Below, one piece after another: positions 44,161 to 52,622 of a stretch of 64,000 bases of DNA. Location of the stretch: NCBI RefSeq assembly GCF_900299525.1, contig NZ_OMKA01000029.1:236986-300985 (forward strand), in the 5' to 3' direction. The notes under the pieces are model-generated. The model did no database searches, had not been told where the DNA came from, and saw only the letters and a list, made by a program, of their open reading frames with translations. The position numbers and the translations under genes are program-made. This DNA comes from Aquimarina sp. Aq78 (GTDB lineage: Bacteria > Bacteroidota > Bacteroidia > Flavobacteriales > Flavobacteriaceae). The stretch's first letter is position 1. The number at the start of each line of letters is the position of its first letter.

Positions 44161-45270
44161 ATGAAGAAAATATTAATTGCCGGAGGAGGTATTGCTGGTC
44201 TTGCAGCCGCAAGGATGCTTCAAAATCAAGGGTATCAGATCAGGTTAATTGAAAAACAGCCTAAATGGCAAATATCTGGAACTGGATTATACTTACCTTC
44301 TAACGGAATTGTTGCATTGGATAAAATCGGACTGGGAGCTATTGCAAGAGAGAAAGGGTTTATTATAGATTATCGCAATATAAAAAGTGCCCAAGCAGAA
44401 ACGATACTTGATTTAGATCTTGAAAAAATATGGGGAAGAGAAAAACCATGTCTGGGCATAAAAAGAAAAGTACTCCACGACATTCTTATTAATGGAATAA
44501 ATAATATTGACATTGTTTTTAACACCACTATCAAGAATTTAAAAACAAATCCACAATCTGTAGAAGTAGAATTTTCTAGTGGTTCTAAAGAAGAATATGA
44601 TCTGGTTATAGGGGCGGATGGGTTGTATTCTAAGACCAGAAATTTAGTTTTGGGAGATATCCCTCTAAGAAAAGTAACTACTCAGGTATGTCGTTTTATG
44701 ATTAAAAAACCAAAAGACATTAATTCATGGACTTTATTTATAAGCTCAGCAGGGCAATTTCTAATCATCCCTACCGATAAGGATTCTGCATATTGTTATG
44801 TAAATAGAAAAACAAAAGGTTTTAAAACATATGACAAAAAACAATATATGGAACCTTTTAAAAAATTTGCTTCTCCAGTTCCCGAAATTCTTAACACATG
44901 GGACCCCAATGAAGCCTACTGGAATGATTTAGAAGAACTTCCTCAATTACCAGTTATGGGTAGTAGCAGAGTCGTTCTCATAGGAGATGCAGCCCACGGA
45001 ATGCCTCCATTTATGGCGCAAGGTGGTGCTCTAGCTCTGGAAGATGCTGTTGTATTATCTGGTTTACTTAAAAACGAAGATTGGAGCACCATGGCTTCTA
45101 CGTTTTCAAAAAACAGGATTAATCGTATAGATTGGACCAGAGCTCGTAATCAAAAACGCGAAAAACTCTCTAAATTACCTTATTGGATTGCCAAGCTAGG
45201 ATTAAAAAAAGTAGGAGAAAAAAACTGGACCGAAGATTACAGGCCTCTTACCAAAACCCCTAATTGGTAG
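44161..45270 (+). CDS. FAD-dependent monooxygenase (PHBH fold)
   Basis: The 369-residue protein has the FAD-binding start ILIAGGGIAGLAAARML, then DLVIGADGLYSKTR (the DG motif) and VVLIGDAAHGMPPFMAQGG (the GD motif that holds the FAD ribityl chain). These three mark the p-hydroxybenzoate hydroxylase class, which hydroxylates aromatic or polyketide-like substrates using NAD(P)H and O2. The substrate cannot be predicted. It is followed by a GNAT gene 60 bases downstream in the same direction. Confidence 0.92.
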   Translation: MKKILIAGGGIAGLAAARMLQNQGYQIRLIEKQPKWQISGTGLYLPSNGIVALDKIGLGAIAREKGFIIDYRNIKSAQAETILDLDLEKIWGREKPCLGIKRKVLHDILINGINNIDIVFNTTIKNLKTNPQSVEVEFSSGSKEEYDLVIGADGLYSKTRNLVLGDIPLRKVTTQVCRFMIKKPKDINSWTLFISSAGQFLIIPTDKDSAYCYVNRKTKGFKTYDKKQYMEPFKKFASPVPEILNTWDPNEAYWNDLEELPQLPVMGSSRVVLIGDAAHGMPPFMAQGGALALEDAVVLSGLLKNEDWSTMASTFSKNRINRIDWTRARNQKREKLSKLPYWIAKLGLKKVGEKNWTEDYRPLTKTPNW

Positions 45271-45330
45271 ATTTAAATAATACATGTATCTTTTTCCTCT
45301 AAACAAAAAAACAACATATCGCAACCTAGT

Positions 45331-45798
45331 ATGATTATAAGAACAGCTATAATAGAAGATCTACCTATTCTTTTGGATTTTGAACAAAAAATCATTGAGG
45401 CAGAGCGCCCAATGGATCCTACATTGATACAGGATAAAAAAATAAGCTATTATAGTGTTAAGGATTATGTCTTATCTGATCACACAGAGGTTGTTGTTGC
45501 TGAGATTGAAGGAGAAATTGTTGGAAGCGGCTACGGACAAATACGTGACCGAAAAAACTTCTTTAAACAAAAACAATTGGGGTATATCGGTTTTATGTAT
45601 GTAAAAGATGAACATCGAGGAAAAGGTGTTAGCCAGGAAATCATAAAATACATATGTGATTGGTTTGCAAGTAAAAATCTAGAAGAAATACGCCTTACCG
45701 TTTATGATCAAAATCCAAGAGCTATACGAGCTTATGAAAAAGTTGGTTTTAAAAAGCATCTTATTGAAATGCGAGTTAATCTAAAGGACATAAATTAA
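45331..45798 (+). CDS. GNAT family N-acetyltransferase
   Basis: The 155-residue protein has the GNAT pattern: IIRTAIIEDLPILLDFE at the start, EVVVAEIEGEIVGSGYGQ, then motif A in GFMYVKDEHRGKGVSQEII and the C-terminal VYDQNPRAIRAYEKVGFKKH. It transfers an acetyl group from acetyl-CoA; the last motif is like that in ribosomal-protein and antibiotic acetyltransferases, but the substrate is not known. It follows the monooxygenase and converges on hxlR, with only a weak AT-rich hairpin (about 45797-45825) between. Confidence 0.9.
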   Translation: MIIRTAIIEDLPILLDFEQKIIEAERPMDPTLIQDKKISYYSVKDYVLSDHTEVVVAEIEGEIVGSGYGQIRDRKNFFKQKQLGYIGFMYVKDEHRGKGVSQEIIKYICDWFASKNLEEIRLTVYDQNPRAIRAYEKVGFKKHLIEMRVNLKDIN

Positions 45799-45871
45799 TG
45801 CATATATTTTAAAGATATATACATTATCCTTTCTTCAAAAAAAATGAATGTATAAGGTTTTAACTTACAAA

Positions 45872-46237
45872 TCAAACACTCTTTTTTACTTCAATATTTT
45901 TTTCATCTTCTTTACCAGTATTAACCCCAGATCCCCAAACACACAATTGACTTAATATAGGCAACAATTCCTTCCCCCTTTCTGTTAAAGAATATTCGAC
46001 TCTGGGGGGAACTTCTGCAAATGATTCGCGCTTCACAACCTCTTTTTGTTCTAATTCTTTAAGTTGTTCTGTTAAAACTTTTCTGCTAATTCCTTCTACA
46101 AAAACCGTTAATTGCCCAAATCTTAACTTACGTTCTCCTAAAACATAAATAATAATAGGTGCCCATTTATTTCCTATAATATTCGTTGCGTGAATCATTG
46201 GACAATGATTCGGATTATGAATTAATTTCCTGCTCAT
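45872..46237 (-). CDS. HxlR-type winged-helix regulator
   Basis: The protein has 121 residues from the ATG giving SRKLIHNPNHCPMIHATN; a start 10 codons further upstream (46267) is possible. The HxlR pattern is clear: IIGNKWAPIIIYVLGERKLR, then FVEGISRKVLTEQLKELE (recognition helix), RVEYSLTERGKELLPIL. The Cys in HCPM is typical of redox- or electrophile-sensing members such as YodB and HypR, where it controls DNA binding. It is divergent from an old yellow enzyme gene, the usual target of such sensors. Confidence 0.92.
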   Translation of the reverse strand: MSRKLIHNPNHCPMIHATNIIGNKWAPIIIYVLGERKLRFGQLTVFVEGISRKVLTEQLKELEQKEVVKRESFAEVPPRVEYSLTERGKELLPILSQLCVWGSGVNTGKEDEKNIEVKKSV

Positions 46238-46299
46238 AATTCTTAATTTTCCGTTAAACAACCCCATTAGTTACATCGAGGTTACCATTTTTTAGAATA

Positions 46300-46307
46300 C
46301 AAAAATA
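46300..46307 (-). promoter_or_regulatory. Possible -7 box of the hxlR-like gene
   Basis: On the minus strand TATTTTTG matches TAnnTTTG. No clear -33 box was found. Two GTTAC repeats lie 11 bases apart at 46270-46285, between this box and the start codon, where a regulator could bind. Confidence 0.4.
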
Positions 46308-46373
46308 CAAATGTTTCTTTTAGAAACTATTAATAATTACTTTTATAAACTTTTAATACAAAAAATATACAAA

Positions 46374-47447
46374 ATGAAAATTTTTCAACCATATTCCTTA
46401 GGTTCAATTACTTTAAAAAATCATATTGTGATGGCTCCTATGACTCGTAATAGAGCAATCAAAAACATTCCAAATGATATTATGGCATTGTATTATGAAC
46501 AACGTTCTGATGCTGGATTGATTATAACCGAAGGAACTTCGCCATCTCCTAATGGATTAGGATACGCTAGAATTCCCGGAGCTTTTACTAATACTCAAAT
46601 TGAAGGATGGAAAAATATTGCCTCAAGAGTACATAGCAAAGACAGTAAAATTTTTGTGCAATTAATGCATTGCGGAAGAGCTTCTGCAACTCCAAATTTA
46701 CCAGAAGAGGCAAAGGCAATGGCTCCATCAAGCGTACAACTAAGTGGAGAAATTCACACTGACTTATTAGGAAGTAGTCCTTATGCCATTCCTGAAGCCA
46801 TGTCGATAGACCAAATACAAAAAACTCAAAACGAATACATACAAGCAGCAACTAATTTAGTGTCAGCAGGAATCGACGGAATAGAGCTTCATAGTGCGAA
46901 TGGTTACTTACTTGACCAATTTTTGAATCCCGCATCTAATATTCGTAACGACGAGTACGGAGGTTCTTATAAAAACAGAACTCGTTTCTTACTAGAATTA
47001 ACACAAAAAACCATTGATGCTATTGGCGCAAATAAAGTAGGTGTACGAATCTCTCCTTATGGTATTTTTAATGATATGCAAGGTACGTATGATGATTTAG
47101 TAGAAATGTATAGCTACTTAGCTGCAGAGTTATCAAAACTTAATATAGCATACATTCACATCGTAGATCATCGTGGTATGGGAGCTCCAGATTTTCCGAC
47201 AGATATTGTTACAACAATCCAGAATATTTTTAAAGGAACAATTATCACAGGAGGAAATATAAATACAGCAAAAGAAGCGCAAACAGTATTGGATAAAGGA
47301 AGTGATCTTGTTTACATAGGAAGACCATACATATCAAATCCAAATCTTATTGAAAAATTAAAAAATAACATTGCATTAACTCAGCCTATCATGGATACTT
47401 TCTATACTCCTGGTGAAGAAGGCTATACAGATTATATTAGCATGTAA
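46374..47447 (+). CDS. Old yellow enzyme-type alkene reductase
   Basis: The protein has 357 residues from the ATG giving KIFQPYSLGSITLKNHIVMA; a start 21 codons upstream adds residues foreign to the family. It is an FMN-dependent ene-reductase of the NemA type. Motifs seen are MAPMTRNRA, QLMHCGRAS, GIDGIELHSANGYLLDQFL (substrate His/Asn), NIRNDEYGGSYKNRTRF and LVYIGRPYISNP. It reduces activated C=C bonds of reactive electrophiles such as quinones and maleimides. The divergent HxlR-type gene probably represses it until an electrophile is present. Confidence 0.94.
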   Translation: MKIFQPYSLGSITLKNHIVMAPMTRNRAIKNIPNDIMALYYEQRSDAGLIITEGTSPSPNGLGYARIPGAFTNTQIEGWKNIASRVHSKDSKIFVQLMHCGRASATPNLPEEAKAMAPSSVQLSGEIHTDLLGSSPYAIPEAMSIDQIQKTQNEYIQAATNLVSAGIDGIELHSANGYLLDQFLNPASNIRNDEYGGSYKNRTRFLLELTQKTIDAIGANKVGVRISPYGIFNDMQGTYDDLVEMYSYLAAELSKLNIAYIHIVDHRGMGAPDFPTDIVTTIQNIFKGTIITGGNINTAKEAQTVLDKGSDLVYIGRPYISNPNLIEKLKNNIALTQPIMDTFYTPGEEGYTDYISM

Positions 47448-47468
47448 ATTAGTTAAAGCATATTACAA

Positions 47469-47505
47469 AAAAAGGAGTTTTAGATCCATTATAAAACTCC
47501 TTTTT
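47469..47505. terminator. Bidirectional terminator between the ene-reductase and rsmG genes
   Basis: Perfect 14-bp stem, 47469-47482 with 47492-47505, with a 9-base loop. A runs lead in and T runs lead out, so it can stop transcripts from both convergent genes. Confidence 0.88.
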
Positions 47506-47507
47506 CC

Positions 47508-48137
47508 TTATACTTTATATTTTAAAGGAAGGTAAACCACTTTTTTAGTTTCATAAAACTCTTCTTCAAAAACATCTGATAATTTGTGTTCTACAGCTTT
47601 TGGAAATAAAGCTAGTTCTTCTGTAAGATCACCTCCTTTAAGATATAAAATCCCGTTTTGTAATTCGTGATTATTCTTTTTGGCAATATTTTTTCTGATC
47701 CATTTCACAAAATCAGGCATATTGGTGACCGCACGACTTACAATAAAATCAAAACGATTATCAAATGTACCAGCTCTTCGCTGTTCTGCTTTAACATTAT
47801 TTAGATCTAATGCATCTGCCACTTCATTGACAACTCTAATTTTTTTGGCAATAACATCAACCAAATAAAATTGAGTTTCGGGAAATAAAATCGCTAATGG
47901 AATTCCAGGAAAACCTCCACCAGTTCCCACATCCAGTACTTGTGCTCCCGGTTTAAACTCCAAAATTTTTGCTATCCCCAAAGAATGCAAAATATGTCTT
48001 TCGTATAACAATTCGATGTCTTTACGAGAGATAACATTAATTTTAGCATTCCATTCTGTATATAAATCTTCAAGTTTTGAAAACTGTAATCTTTGTTCTT
48101 CAGTTAGGTTCTGAAAGTATTTAAGTATAATATCCAT
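47508..48137 (-). CDS. rsmG: 16S rRNA (guanine527-N7)-methyltransferase
   Basis: The protein has 209 residues from the ATG giving MDIILKYFQNLTEEQ, close to the 207 of E. coli RsmG. It uses SAM to methylate G527 of 16S rRNA. Motifs are LYTEWNAKINVISRKD, VLDVGTGGGFPGIPLAILFP (SAM loop), FYLVDVIAKKIRVVNEV and DFIVSRAVTNMPDFVKW. A start 7 codons upstream is less likely. The gene is transcribed alone on the minus strand, divergent from the desaturase. Confidence 0.96.
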   Translation of the reverse strand: MDIILKYFQNLTEEQRLQFSKLEDLYTEWNAKINVISRKDIELLYERHILHSLGIAKILEFKPGAQVLDVGTGGGFPGIPLAILFPETQFYLVDVIAKKIRVVNEVADALDLNNVKAEQRRAGTFDNRFDFIVSRAVTNMPDFVKWIRKNIAKKNNHELQNGILYLKGGDLTEELALFPKAVEHKLSDVFEEEFYETKKVVYLPLKYKV

Positions 48138-48269
48138 CAAATAGTAATTAAAGCACAAAAATACACCTTAAGATGAGATATTTTACTTCTTTTTAGGAAC
48201 TTAAAAAAATTTAAATACCTAACTTTACCCAATATAATTATGATCAATCTCGTTTGATCATAAACCTCA

Positions 48270-49376
48270 ATGCTCATGACTGCACCAAACATACGTTTTA
48301 GCAGAGAAGATTCTGCTAAATTTTTTAAAACATTGAACAAACGTGTAAATCAATATTTTAAGGACAACAACATTAAACGAACAGGAAACTGGCGATTACA
48401 CATTAAAACCATCGTTATGTTTTCTCTTTTTCTAACTCCTTATTTTTTAATTCTTACCCTTAACATTTCGCAATGGTGGATGCTACTGCTCACTATAGTA
48501 ATGGGAGTAGGAATGGCTGGTGTAGGTATGAATGTGATGCATGATGGCAATCATGGTTCATACTCCTCAAAAAAATGGATCAATAACCTAATGGGAGGCA
48601 GTATGTATATCCTGGCAGGTAATGTTTATAACTGGCAGGTACAACATAATGTTTTACACCATACATATACAAATATCCATGGTCATGATGAAGATATGGA
48701 TGCTGGCCGGGTGATTCGTTTCACAAAACATTCAAAATGGAGACGTTTTCATAAGTTTCAGCATTATTATTCTATATTTCTTTATGGTTTACTAACTTTT
48801 AACTGGGCGTTGACTACAGATTTTAAGCAAACTAAAAATTATCTTGCCCGTAAGCTTTCTTATGGAAAACTACCTAGTCCATTAAAACAATGGAGCACAG
48901 TAGTAATAACTAAAATCATTTATCTTTTGATCTGGATTGTAATTCCTATGATCATTATGTCTATCGCATGGTGGAAAATTTTAATAGGGTTTTTCATAAT
49001 GCACTATGTTGCAGGATTGATATTAAGTGTAGTATTTCAATTAGCCCATATGGTAGAAGAAGCTCAAATGCCGATCCCTGATAATACAGGAACCATGAAA
49101 AATAGTTGGGCTGTACACCAACTGTTTACTACAGTTAATTTTTCTACAAAAAATAGATTAGTAAATTGGTTTACCGGTGGCTTAAATCATCAGGTAGAAC
49201 ATCATATCTTCCCTCACATAAGTCATATTCATTATACCAAAATCTCTAAAATTGTAAAACAAACAGCTTTAGAATTTAATCTACCATATAACGAGTACAA
49301 AACCACGCGGAAAGCTATTATTGCCCATTTTAAACATCTTAAAGAAATGGGAATGAAGCCTGCAATACAATCATAA
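48270..49376 (+). CDS. Membrane fatty acid desaturase
   Basis: The 368-residue membrane protein has the three histidine boxes of front-end/acyl-CoA type desaturases: HDGNHGS (about 97-103), HNVLHHTYTN (about 127-136) and HQVEHHIFPHISHIHY (about 310-325). They bind the di-iron centre that inserts a double bond into an acyl chain with O2. About four hydrophobic segments surround them. The regiochemistry cannot be deduced; the pattern recalls linoleoyl-CoA desaturase-like proteins of flavobacteria. A start two codons later is also possible. It lies 19 bases before the aminotransferase gene. Confidence 0.93.
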   Translation: MLMTAPNIRFSREDSAKFFKTLNKRVNQYFKDNNIKRTGNWRLHIKTIVMFSLFLTPYFLILTLNISQWWMLLLTIVMGVGMAGVGMNVMHDGNHGSYSSKKWINNLMGGSMYILAGNVYNWQVQHNVLHHTYTNIHGHDEDMDAGRVIRFTKHSKWRRFHKFQHYYSIFLYGLLTFNWALTTDFKQTKNYLARKLSYGKLPSPLKQWSTVVITKIIYLLIWIVIPMIIMSIAWWKILIGFFIMHYVAGLILSVVFQLAHMVEEAQMPIPDNTGTMKNSWAVHQLFTTVNFSTKNRLVNWFTGGLNHQVEHHIFPHISHIHYTKISKIVKQTALEFNLPYNEYKTTRKAIIAHFKHLKEMGMKPAIQS

Positions 49377-49395
49377 TTTTTATTTACCAGATAAA

Positions 49396-50604
49396 ATGAG
49401 CACACAAGTATCAGAAATGAGCATACAATTATCAGACAAAATCAATGCACTTAAAGCATCAGCTACATTAGCAATGGCTGCAAAGGCACGTGAACTAAGA
49501 GCCGAAGGGAAAGATATTATTGGCCTTAGTCTTGGAGAACCAGATTTTAACACTCCAGATTTTATTAAAGAAGCTGCTATACAAGCTGTAAACGACAACT
49601 ACAATTCGTATACGCCGGTTGATGGATACGTAGAATTAAAAGACGCAATTATTACTAAATTTAAACGTGATAATGGTCTTACTTATGATCGCTCACAAAT
49701 TGTTGTGTCTACCGGAGCAAAACAATCTCTTTATAACGTTGCTCAAGTATATATCAACCCAGGAGATGAAATAATTCTACCATGTCCTTACTGGGTAAGT
49801 TACAGTGACATTGTAAAGCTTTCTGGTGGAGTTCCAGTAGAAGTAAAAACTTCTATTGATACCGATTTTAAAATGACGGCTGAACAGCTCGAAAAAGCGA
49901 TTACACCAAAAACCAAAATGCTATGGTATAGCTCTCCTTGTAACCCAAGTGGATCTATTTATAGCAAAGAAGAATTAAGAGCATTGGCAGACGTACTACA
50001 GAAATACCCTAATATCATTGTAGTAAGTGATGAAATATATGAGCATATTAATTATGTTGGCGGTCATGCTTCTATGGCTCAATTTGAAGACATGTATAAC
50101 AGAACAGTAACTGTTAATGGAGTCGCTAAAGCTTTTGCTATGACGGGATGGCGAATAGGATACATTGGAGCACCAACTTCAATTGCTCGCGCATGTAATA
50201 AAATGCAAGGCCAGGTAACCAGTGGAGCTAATTGTATTGCTCAACGTGCAGTAATTACAGCTCTTGAAGCTCCTGTTAGCAAAATTCAATATATGGTTGA
50301 TGAATTTAAAGAGCGAAGAAAACTAATACTAGGTTTGTTATCTGAGATTCCAGGATTCGAATGTAATGAACCAGAAGGAGCATTTTACGTTTTTCCTGAC
50401 ATCTCACATTACTTTGGTAAAACATTACAAGGACACACTATTGAAAATGCTACAGATTTTTCAATGTTCTTATTAGAAAAAGCTAATGTTGCCACAGTAA
50501 CAGGTATCGCTTTTGGAAATAGCAATTGTATTAGAATATCATATGCTGCCAGTACAGAAGAAATTAAAGAAGCTATCAAAAGAATTAAAGAAATCGTGAG
50601 CTAA
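49396..50604 (+). CDS. Class I pyridoxal-phosphate aminotransferase (aspartate type)
   Basis: The 402-residue protein belongs to the aspartate aminotransferase Ib group. Motifs are GLSLGEPDFNTPDFIKEAA, SPCNPSGSIYSKEEL, VVSDEIYEHI and the PLP-binding Lys in VAKAFAMTGWRIGYIGAP, with a late Arg in NCIRISYAAS. It interconverts aspartate and oxaloacetate using 2-oxoglutarate; related enzymes also accept prephenate or aromatic acids. The first 7 residues may be replaced by the next in-frame Met. It follows the desaturase closely and ends at a strong hairpin. Confidence 0.92.
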   Translation: MSTQVSEMSIQLSDKINALKASATLAMAAKARELRAEGKDIIGLSLGEPDFNTPDFIKEAAIQAVNDNYNSYTPVDGYVELKDAIITKFKRDNGLTYDRSQIVVSTGAKQSLYNVAQVYINPGDEIILPCPYWVSYSDIVKLSGGVPVEVKTSIDTDFKMTAEQLEKAITPKTKMLWYSSPCNPSGSIYSKEELRALADVLQKYPNIIVVSDEIYEHINYVGGHASMAQFEDMYNRTVTVNGVAKAFAMTGWRIGYIGAPTSIARACNKMQGQVTSGANCIAQRAVITALEAPVSKIQYMVDEFKERRKLILGLLSEIPGFECNEPEGAFYVFPDISHYFGKTLQGHTIENATDFSMFLLEKANVATVTGIAFGNSNCIRISYAASTEEIKEAIKRIKEIVS

Positions 50605-50628
50605 AAATTAACGATTTTGACTTTTTAC

Positions 50629-50672
50629 AAATATGCCAATGCCTATAAAATAAGGTATTGGCATATTTTTTT
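50629..50672 (+). terminator. Terminator of the aminotransferase gene
   Basis: Arms 50629-50644 and 50653-50668 make a 16-bp stem with one G-U pair and an 8-base loop, and T residues continue to about 50672. Confidence 0.87.
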
Positions 50673-50828
50673 AGTAAACGTTAAGTAAATTTTAACCTTA
50701 TTTTACAATTTTTAAAATTGCCTTCTATACTAAATAAGCGAAATTAGAGTTATACTTTAGCTATATCCCGAATATTAGTTTTTCTAAGAAACAAATATTC
50801 AAAAAGAACCAACTTAAAACCAATTGTT

Positions 50829-51116
50829 ATGGATACTCTAGAAAAGGAACGTATCGTCAAAAAAAATGTTCTTGAAATTTTTAAAGAAAACTTTGACGTA
50901 ACTCACACAGATGATGAAATCTTAAACATTAAACCAGAAAAAGAGTTTAGCGCTAATTATATCAGATACTATGAATCAATATTAGATATTTTTCTAATTG
51001 AAGATAGAGAGCTAAAAAGCATAAAGGGAACTGTAAAAGACACCATCAAAAAAGTTGCTGAATTATGGGCTATCGTGCCAAATTCTTCTGCAACCTGGGA
51101 GTGGCAAATGCAATAA
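50829..51116 (+). CDS. Small protein of unknown function (95 aa)
   Basis: The 95-residue protein is acidic/charged and mostly helical: TLEKERIVKKNVLEIFKENF, a middle YIRYYESILDIFLIEDREL and an end with WAIVPNSSATWEWQMQ. No signal peptide, membrane segment or known motif was seen. It starts at a good ATG with a long upstream region and ends 8 bases from the convergent trkH. It is probably a real gene because its frame is intact and differs in character from shadow frames, but I cannot name a family. Confidence 0.6.
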   Translation: MDTLEKERIVKKNVLEIFKENFDVTHTDDEILNIKPEKEFSANYIRYYESILDIFLIEDRELKSIKGTVKDTIKKVAELWAIVPNSSATWEWQMQ

Positions 51117-51124
51117 ACTCTAGA

Positions 51125-52621
51125 TTACCTATTTCTCCAGAAGAATGGGGTAAGAAGTATCAGCACTGTAAAGAGCTCTAATCTTCCTATTAACATAAGG
51201 AAGCAGCACCACCATTTCCCAAAGGCAGGCAATACATCAAAGTTATTTACAGGGCTAAGTTTACCAAAAGCAGGACCAACATTACCTAGAGAAGAAGCAG
51301 CTCCTCCAATTGCAGTTTCAAAATCTAATCCTAATGCGCCTAAGACCACAGAACCAATAATAAAGGCAAGCATATATAATATAAAAAATGCCAATATATT
51401 AAATACAATTTCCTTAGAGACTGATCTTCTATTATACCTTACCGGAAGGATTGCTCTGGGATGTAATGTTCTTTTAAATTCTAAAATCCCATTTCGAATA
51501 GTTATCAAATGCCGCATTACTTTTATACCTCCCGAGGTAGATCCCGCAGAACCTCCCAAGAACATAATTCCAAAGAAAAGAACTGTTAAAAAAGGGGTCC
51601 ACATTGTAAAATCCGCACTCACAAAACCTGTAGTAGTAATTACCGCAAGCACTTGAAATAATGCATGACGAAAAGCACTCTCTGCCTCTCCCCACACCAT
51701 CGGATGATCAATAGATGACATAGATACATCTGCTTTACTATATATCACAAGGGTAGCTATTACTGTAAAAATAATAACAGAAAGGGCATAAAATTTAAAT
51801 TCTTCATCCTTTATAATTTTCTGAATCTTACCCTTAAACCCAAAATAACTAAGAACAAAATTCATACCAGCCAAAAACATAAACAGTATGATAATATATT
51901 GTATTAGCGGTTGATCATTCCAATAGGCAACACTTGCATTTTTTGTAGAAAACCCTCCTGTAGACAATGTACTTAATGCATGATTTATAGCATCAAAGAA
52001 ATTCATCCCTGCTAGTTTCAAAAGAATCGTTTCTGCAACAGTATACCCAAAGTAAATCAACCATAATCGCTTTGCAGTATCTGTAATTCTAGGATGTAAT
52101 TTATCTGCACTTGGCCCAGGTGCCTCTGCTGCAAACAACTGCATACCTCCTATTCCTAATAATGGCAAAATAGCAATAGCCAACACAATAATCCCCATGC
52201 CTCCAATCCAATGTGTTAAACTACGCCAAAACAAAACTCCTTTAGGGATAATCTCTATTTCATTAAGAATAGATGCACCAGTAGTAGTATATCCGGACAT
52301 CGTTTCAAAAAAAGCATTGGTAAAAGATGGTATTGCTCCAGAGAATAAGTAAGGCAATGTTCCGCTAAGAGACATGAATATCCAACCAAAAGTTACAACA
52401 ATATACCCATCTCGTTTATTAATCTCTTTCTGATGTTCTCTTGTTAAAAACATTAAGATGATCCCGATAAACATCGTAGCTAAAGACGCCATCATGATTT
52501 CTATAGTAACTCCATCTTTATAGATAAAACTGATACATGTGGCGATTAGCATAAAGCCGCCGTTACAGAGCAATAAAAGCCCCATGATATGTGAGATAAT
52601 CTTATAGTTTAATCTATACAT
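51125..52621 (-). CDS. trkH: Potassium uptake protein, TrkH family
   Basis: The 498-residue membrane protein is the K+-translocating subunit of a Trk/Ktr system. The four selectivity-filter loops can be seen: SGYTTTGASIL, ALSTLSTGGFSTKN, AVITTTGFVSADF and SLGNVGPAFGKL. The repeated M1-P-M2 units surround them. The gene is one base after trkA, so the two form a translationally coupled pair. Together they import K+ and help with osmotic balance in what is probably a marine organism. Confidence 0.96.
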   Translation of the reverse strand: MYRLNYKIISHIMGLLLLCNGGFMLIATCISFIYKDGVTIEIMMASLATMFIGIILMFLTREHQKEINKRDGYIVVTFGWIFMSLSGTLPYLFSGAIPSFTNAFFETMSGYTTTGASILNEIEIIPKGVLFWRSLTHWIGGMGIIVLAIAILPLLGIGGMQLFAAEAPGPSADKLHPRITDTAKRLWLIYFGYTVAETILLKLAGMNFFDAINHALSTLSTGGFSTKNASVAYWNDQPLIQYIIILFMFLAGMNFVLSYFGFKGKIQKIIKDEEFKFYALSVIIFTVIATLVIYSKADVSMSSIDHPMVWGEAESAFRHALFQVLAVITTTGFVSADFTMWTPFLTVLFFGIMFLGGSAGSTSGGIKVMRHLITIRNGILEFKRTLHPRAILPVRYNRRSVSKEIVFNILAFFILYMLAFIIGSVVLGALGLDFETAIGGAASSLGNVGPAFGKLSPVNNFDVLPAFGKWWCCFLMLIGRLELFTVLILLTPFFWRNR

Positions 52622-52622
52622 C

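Noticed and set aside
45797..45825. AT-rich hairpin between the GNAT and hxlR-like genes
   Set aside because: It has almost no G-C pairs, one mismatch and no clear T run, so it is too weak to call a terminator.
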